Assembly (NCBI GenBank): GCA_038373885.1
Contig: JAWZYV010013186.1
Span: 62,001 to 126,000, forward strand
Reading direction: 5' to 3'
Origin: Cheiracanthium punctorium
Taxonomy: Eukaryota; Arthropoda; Arachnida; Araneae; Cheiracanthiidae
Length of the DNA stretch: 64,000 bases
In this document: piece by piece, positions 58,750 through 64,000 of the stretch
Layout: each line of letters starts with the position of its first letter
How positions within the stretch are numbered: the first letter of the stretch is position 1
Notes under the pieces: generated by a model
Database searches by the model: none
Told to the model about the DNA's origin: nothing
What the model saw: only the letters and a program-made list of their open reading frames with translations
Made by a program: the position numbers and the translations under genes

Positions 58750-60004
58750 GGGGAACCTGGGAAGCCTTGACCACATTTTCAGAAAAACATTTTTGTAAAT
58801 TTTATTTTGGTAGCAAAATAATCCTATTATAGTGCAATTTAAAGGAAATTTTATTGGCATTAAGAATATATTTATGATAATATAAATTGTGCATTTCTTG
58901 TTTTCTGAATTTAATATTTTTTTAAACGTTGGAAAGTGGGTCAAGGCTCCCTTTATAAGGGAGCTCTGACCCATGGTATGGGAGGCTTGGCCCAGGCAAT
59001 AATGTATAATTTTAAAATAAGATAAAAGTAAATCTTTTTTATTAGTTATATAAGCATTAAGTATAAAATCTTCAGTATGATAATTGAACACTCTGCTGTC
59101 ATCATAACTTCTGTGGAGTACTTTTTACGAGCATTTCCTTTTGGTTTATGAAAAAAGGGCATCCTGAGAAAAAAATAATACTTATTATTAATACAGCATT
59201 TCAAAACATCTCATTTTTATATTAATATTCACAATAAAATGAATCAAAAGAAACATCCAGAAATTAATAGTTTTTCAGTAAAGATAACATTTATAACCCC
59301 CCCCCCCACACACACACACAAAAAAAAAAATAAATAAATAAAATTTGGTAATCTCTTTGTATAAATCTGGAAAATTATTATACTTGAATTATTCATACTT
59401 TAGTTTTTAGTATTACATCTTGAAACAATTTTTATTGAACAATAATTGGTAGGTAACTTTTTGTCAACCACCTATCCTATTGTAAACATATAAAATTATT
59501 TATATTCATATCTAGGTATTATTTTAATTATGACAATGTTTGAAAAGCAGTATGCTATATTTTCAAAACTATTTAACTAAGGGAGCCGTGACCCAGTGGT
59601 CAACCCTCCCTTACATACAGTGGGTCAAGCCTCCCCATCACGCCATTTTGTAAAGAATGGTGCATGGTGATTTGAAACCTGATTCTTTCTATAAACTTTT
59701 TTACTTTAATAATAGCTTAATATGACAGTATTTATAAAATCCCACTAGCTCAAAGTTAATTCAATTACTTTCTTTGAAAAATTCTTACAAAGTGTGTTTA
59801 AAATACTTACTATTTAGGCAGAAAAACTTTCTTTCTTGTTTATTTCCACTCCACTATGAACTGACTGGATGAAACTATGATGGGTGTCTGATTACATCAG
59901 TAGCTTTGACTGCCATCTAGTGAGGGAAAGCTAAAATATTTTTAAATACTGAAATTCAAGGGTGGGTCAAGCCTCCCTTATGGTCAAGGCTCCCCAGGTT
60001 ACCC
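58750..60004. mobile_element. 1,255-bp TA-flanked element rich in GGGTCAAGGCTCCC motifs
   Basis: Ends GGGGAACCTGGGAAGCC and GGCTCCCCAGGTTACCC are inverted repeats; TA is on both sides (58748-58749, 60005-60006). The motif GTGGGTCAAGSCTCCCT recurs at 58936, 58955-58996 (inverted), 59581-59640 and 59962-59999. No transposase frame; target site fits Tc1/mariner-type. Confidence 0.75.
59283..59342. repeat. C-run, (CA)n, A-run and (AAAT)n simple repeats
   Basis: Adjacent short simple repeats. Confidence 0.9.
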
Positions 60005-60174
60005 TATAGAAGAACAACTGGATTGACTGCCCAATGCTGGAGAAAAGGGTAGCCGTTGCCATCGCTCTATTTAACTACCAGCAAGATGGCGGTCGATTGA
60101 ATCATTAATTGCGTACCACAGATCTGGACACAGTTTTTTTGACACAGCTGGCTGTTGCGCTTCAAAGAATTAAA

Positions 60175-61057
60175 AAGGTTTTGACTGAAATTACACCACA
60201 AGCAAAACAATTATTAGTTCCTCCAGTTGCCGATTTGTTGTGACTATCCCCATGTAATGATTTATTATTATAAATAGCGTGATAAATCAATGCATGTCTT
60301 TATTGACTTTAAGTAACATGAAAGGTCGATCTTATTTTGATCCCACGTAAAACTTCATTGTAACATAAATCAGGAGGGATGTAAGCTCTGACGCAGAAAA
60401 TGTTTAATATATATTCATATTTTGAGTATCCGAAAAACTCAGAAGAATCTAAAAACAATTTTCTATCAGTTTTTACTTCAAAGTCTGCTTCTTTGCTTTT
60501 TTTTGTAAACCCTTTAACTTTGCACGAGCTAAAACTTATATTAAACGAACAAACTTTTGTGTTTCATTAATATACATTCTTAAACTGAATTCACTGTCGT
60601 ATTATGGTTCACAGACAAATATATAACACAACCTACATATGACCTTTTTATTTAAATTAAATATATACATTTCCTGTACTTAGATACATTGTTATTAATA
60701 AAAAGTATTAACACAAATACCTATTTCAACAAGAAAAAATCACAGGGAAAATTTGTAAATATTAATGTACAGGCTCTCCGATATAACATGCAAACTGTTT
60801 GTTTACATCAGTGTTCTTTTTAAACGATTCCTGTTGTAGGTTTTACTATAAGGCATTTTACTTTAGCTTAGAACACTACAAAGTATTCAGTTTCTAAAGT
60901 ATTTTTGAAATTTTGACATTAAAGCGACGTCGATCTGCGATTTGAAAATGAAAAGGTGTAGGCAACCACATATTTGCAAGCAAAGCCAAGGATAATTACA
61001 TTCTTTAATCATGGCATAGTATGATTCGATTACGTCACAACTGGAATAGTTCTGAGT
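60175..61057. other. AT-rich DNA, no gene recognised
   Basis: No coding signal or paired repeat ends. Confidence 0.5.
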
Positions 61058-61224
61058 GTTTTAGTATCTATTGGTTGATTTCTACTTTAACGCTCCCACT
61101 CTCGCCAAGGTGGCGATCACTATACATATGCAGTTACCACGAGGTTTTTTTATTTATGCTGCAACTGCAATTTAAAATTAAAATGGCGGCTTTCAACAAC
61201 TTGTACGCAGAGCATAACTTATTT
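61058..61224. repeat. Left fragment of the 50473-type element
   Basis: TTTCTACTTTAACGCTCCCA, CTCTCGCCAAGG and CATATGCAGTTACCA match 50860-51021 in inverted orientation. Confidence 0.78.
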
Positions 61225-61406
61225 AGGTACTTACGTATTATCCCGGCGGTCATTCCCGCGCCCGCCAAACTATTTTTTCGTTAAATGAGTTGCCGAACTG
61301 TAGCCAATCTTATTCCAAACCATTAATAATTTCATGTGCCCGGCATTTATGTTGGAGAAAAATCGCTCGTCTTGGCGGACCGCCGGGATAATACGTAAGT
61401 ACCCTG
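61225..61406. mobile_element. Second GGTACTTACG hAT-type MITE
   Basis: GGTACTTACGTATTATCCCG at left is exactly complemented at right. The best target repeats are ACTTATTT (61217-61224) and ACTTATTC (61407-61414), one mismatch, if the outer ends are AGG and CCCTG. Confidence 0.85.
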
Positions 61407-61569
61407 ACTTATTCGTTCATTCCTTCTTCAATTCCTATTATTAGGTCACACTCTCCTTATATATATCTTGTACAAATTTTCAATCGTTAATAAAATTCTT
61501 TTTATTCATCCACTCAAGTTCAAATACATTTTTTAAAACTCGTAGTGGATGACATTGGATGCTAATACA

Positions 61570-61855
61570 GTTTTGGTCCCAATCCATTGGATAATTTATC
61601 TACAGGACCGCCCAAAAGATTCTAAATACATGACGCTCTATGGGCCGAAATTCATCCAACTCGTATATCTCCAAAACTATTAGACGTAGAATGTTGAAAA
61701 TTTATATTCAGGATTGCTGTAACATCTAGTTGTGCACCCCCCCCTTTCGGTCCCATTTGATTGGATAGTTTATCTACAGGGCCGTCCAAAAGATTTTAAA
61801 TATATTACGCTTATGGGCAGAAATTCATTAAAGCGTATTTTAGAGGTATTAGGCT
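61570..61855. repeat. Two tandem ~175-bp units
   Basis: GGTCCCAATCCATTGGATAA..TTATCTACAGGACCGCCCAA at 61576 recurs as GGTCCCATTTGATTGGATAG at 61750. Confidence 0.85.
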
Positions 61856-62034
61856 AGTTCAAACGACTCAGAAGTAATATATGCTTAACGTGAGCATTTA
61901 TTTTTTCCTTCAAAACGGGACAGCTACTGTTTTTAAAAGGTAATAGTGTAGGGAGACTGAATTTATAGGAGTGATATCTTTTTAGTTTTAAGAAAACGCG
62001 CAAGCAAGCTTGTGTTAATGTTCATTTCAAAATA

Positions 62035-62505
62035 AAATGAAAAAAAAAAAAAAACGTTTTCTAAAACACACATATACTATAAGAAATGGTGCAAGGCGTA
62101 TGTTTCAGGTGGTACAAGGGGTAGGCCCTTCTTCGACTTCAAAAACACCCTCCGACACAAGGCAGGAAGGTAGGAAAGTGAGAAATAGAAACAAAAGGAC
62201 TTGTCATTCGGAAGGAAAAAAATTCTTAGAAAACCAGATGAAAAGGGAAAATAAAGTGGAGATCGGGGGGGGGGGATAAGCAAAAGAGGAACATGACTTT
62301 AAAAAAAGAAATAAATTGAAATAGTTGACAAAAAAGAACATTAAAAGAACAAATGCAAAAACAAAACAAAAAAAAAAAAAATCCCCATCGTTTTCTTTGC
62401 GTCTCCAGAGGGGAGGGAGAGAGGTTAGTTTTTTTTTAATTTCTTTTCTCTCTTTTTTTTTTAAATTTCTTTTCTCTCTGTCTTTTTTTTTTTTTTTTTA
62501 CAGAC
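62035..62505. repeat. Purine-rich then pyrimidine-rich low-complexity stretch
   Basis: Poly-A, GAAA-rich and TTTCTCTC-rich tracts with a 10-G run near 62264. The open frames here reflect composition. Confidence 0.75.
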
Positions 62506-62584
62506 ACTACCGTTGGATGATTTTAGATTTTTAGCGGCCTTCATTGAAATCGTTACCGTGCGTTGCTCTCTTTCTAAAAACGGG

Positions 62585-62745
62585 ACATTGCAGGGGACAT
62601 TTACTAAAAACGAGACCCGTAGTTGTGCTTGCGTAGTTGTCTAGCCGTACTTGTGCAGTTGTCCCGTAGTTGTACTTGGGGACAACTGGACAAGCCACCT
62701 AAAAACGGGACTGTCCCGTTCAAAACGGGGCGTATGGTCACCTTA
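62585..62745. repeat. AAAACGGGAC / GTAGTTGT repeat cluster
   Basis: AAAACGGGAC occurs at both sides, with four GTAGTTGT/GCAGTTGT motifs between; it ends GGTCACC, like a hAT-type MITE end. No target repeat confirmed. Confidence 0.45.
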
Positions 62746-62974
62746 TATATGCTGTTAAGGGTTATAAAATGTAATATTTGAAAATTAGTCTTACGTGCCT
62801 AAAAACTACATTTAACTATTTTAGAGCTTTTGGGCCCCCTGACACTTCGGGGGCCGCCTCGAGCAGCGAAGTTACAAGGGGCCCTCCGCTGCTCCACTGT
62901 GTAAAGACGTAAGATGACTGGGAAATAAATGATCCAATTACTCTGACATTGTTGCAGAATACTCTGATAATTCC

Positions 62975-63225
62975 TGGGTTCGTCGTTCCAAAGTCTAGTT
63001 GGTGTAGAAAGTTCTAGCAAAGAGTCCACTGGTCAGGATGGAACACAAACTTTATTGGTTCTAGAACTCCGTGGAACCATCAGCTGTACAAAATTTACAA
63101 GCACAATCCAACAGTAATTGTGTTTTTAACAGCCCGCTTAGAACAGAAGCTTTCACAAATGCTGTATTTCCCACAGACAAAATAAAACACTTCCACAGAC
63201 AAGAGTTAAGTGAACATATACGAGG
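62975..63225 (-). repeat. LTR-like repeat, copy C
   Basis: The reverse complement matches 28740-28990 and 29715-29945 (AATAAAGTTTGTGTTCCATC, CAGTGGACTCTTTGC, GAAAGCTTCTGTTCTAAGCG). It keeps the polyadenylation-signal part and lacks the TATA part. Confidence 0.75.
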
Positions 63226-63230
63226 GATAC

Positions 63231-63658
63231 AGTGGCGGCCCGTGGTCAAAACTGTTAGTGCAGCCGGAAGCATATGAGCCCCCCCCCCCCTTTCCTCCGG
63301 ACAGGATTAGAAAATCTTTTGTTACTGAATTCGAAAGCTGGCGGATTAAGCCCTCACCGAGGGAAAAAAAAAATTACATAAAAAATGTCAGAGATCCTAT
63401 TTTACTTCCATAAAATGGACATCAATTTCAACCAGCCGCTCTTATCCTCAAAATTGCATTCATCCGTGTCTGATTCGAAGTTTCCTTAGAATTTTCTTTT
63501 GTAACGATAACTTCAGAAGGAAATTGCCAATTTTGCCAGTGGTGGGGGAGGCCAGTTAGTTTGTTTTCCAAGAAAGACAAAACTAGCCATGTCTCTTTCT
63601 CCAGTAAAGTCTTCTCCAAGAAAGAAACATTGCAAGTTTTGCTACCATGTTAAAACCA
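63231..63658. mobile_element. hAT-type element start, copy 1 of a direct duplication
   Basis: Begins CAGTGGCGGCCCGTGG, a common hAT terminus, and aligns with 63659-63950. The right end is not seen. Confidence 0.7.
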
Positions 63659-64000
63659 GTGGCGGCCCGTGGTCAAAACTGTTAGTGCAGCCGGAAGCAT
63701 ATGAGCCCCCCCCCACCTTCCTCCGGACAGGATTGGAAAATCTTTGTTACTGAATTCGAAAGCTGCGGATTAAGCCCTCACCGAGGAAAAAAAAAGAAAT
63801 TACATAAAAAATGTCAGAGATCCTATTTTACTTCCATAAAATTGACATAAATTTCAACCAGCCGCTCTTATCCTCAAAATTGCATTCATCCGTGTCTGAT
63901 TCGAAGTTTCCTTAGAATTTTCTTTTGTAACGATAACTTGAGAAGAAAAGAAAAAAAAAACTTACTTATTTTTTATAAGTCAAATCAATCCTCCTTTCTT
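63659..64000. mobile_element. hAT-type element start, copy 2, runs off the window
   Basis: CAGTGGCGGCCCGTGG at 63659 and ~95% identity to copy 1 for about 290 bases (AGCCCTCACCGAGG, CATCCGTGTCTGATTCGAAG). Cut by the window edge. Confidence 0.72.

Larger units (their letters stand above)
58516..60169. mobile_element. Palindromic piggyBac-like element, copy 4, split
   Basis: 58516-58730 matches the left part of copy 1 (CCCTTTAATGCGCGG, CACGAGAATCCTTCACTTTT). 60007-60169 resumes with GAAGAACAACTGGATTGACT and the arm GTAGCCGTTGCCATCGCTC. The right end has decayed (CTTCAAAGAATTAA). A 1,255-bp element lies between. Confidence 0.82.

Noticed and set aside
58648..59091. 147-codon minus-strand open frame
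   Set aside because: Crosses the border between two nested elements (58750) and has no recognisable motif.
62037..62534. Lys/Ser/Phe-rich open frames
   Set aside because: Caused by purine-rich and pyrimidine-rich low-complexity DNA.

Overview
The window looks like AT-rich invertebrate nuclear DNA, probably arthropod and possibly chelicerate. The evidence is short coding exons with GT/AG borders in long AT-rich introns, no bacterial-style gene packing, dense DNA transposons and Helitrons, tRNA-derived SINEs, and one TATA box plus TCAGT initiator pair of arthropod type. The species cannot be named from the sequence.

Region 1 (about 1-11,000) holds the 3' end of one host gene on the + strand. 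One internal exon (503-604) and one terminal exon (5728-5922) are both phase 0 and encode a Pro/Gln/Met-rich tail ending in a DPF motif, as seen in endocytic adaptor tails. A possible alternative terminal exon (3717-3782) lies behind a tandemly duplicated acceptor. A strong GTAAGT donor directly after the stop suggests a 3'UTR intron. No other intact host gene was recognised.

Region 2 (about 4.6-18.5 kb) overlaps the gene and its flank. It carries CAGGG-ended elements with 5-bp target duplications (4613, 8403, 11767, 14335, probably 16811), piggyBac-like TTAA elements (13584, 15506, 18011), a 0.4-kb foldback (7704) and a broken hAT-like transposase (11526-12410) split by one of the 5-bp elements.

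Region 3 (about 20.6-32.2 kb) is a nested repeat complex. A ~123-bp satellite is split by a Helitron-like element (21125-22422), whose inverted relative lies at 30375-31437. A ~1-kb tandem duplication with LTR-like promoter sequence is split by a 4,963-bp hAT-type insertion (23448-28410). That insertion contains a Tc1/mariner copy, two smaller hAT-type elements and a broken endonuclease domain.

Region 4 (about 32-48 kb) holds a GC-richer block with a large inverted repeat, a SINE with poly(A) and target duplication, two ~950-bp hAT elements with perfect 8-bp duplications, further MITEs and several tandem arrays.

Region 5 (about 49.8-64 kb) has a Helitron with canonical ends and a helicase C-terminal remnant, palindromic TTAA elements, a GCCCGA-rich hAT element, a mariner-type element inside a Helitron-like copy, and duplicated repeats at the right edge.

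The main value of the window is a readable insertion chronology: many insertions have exact target duplications, and several are confirmed by an unoccupied paralogous site inside the same window. All coding relics after about 11 kb are transposon-derived and broken.
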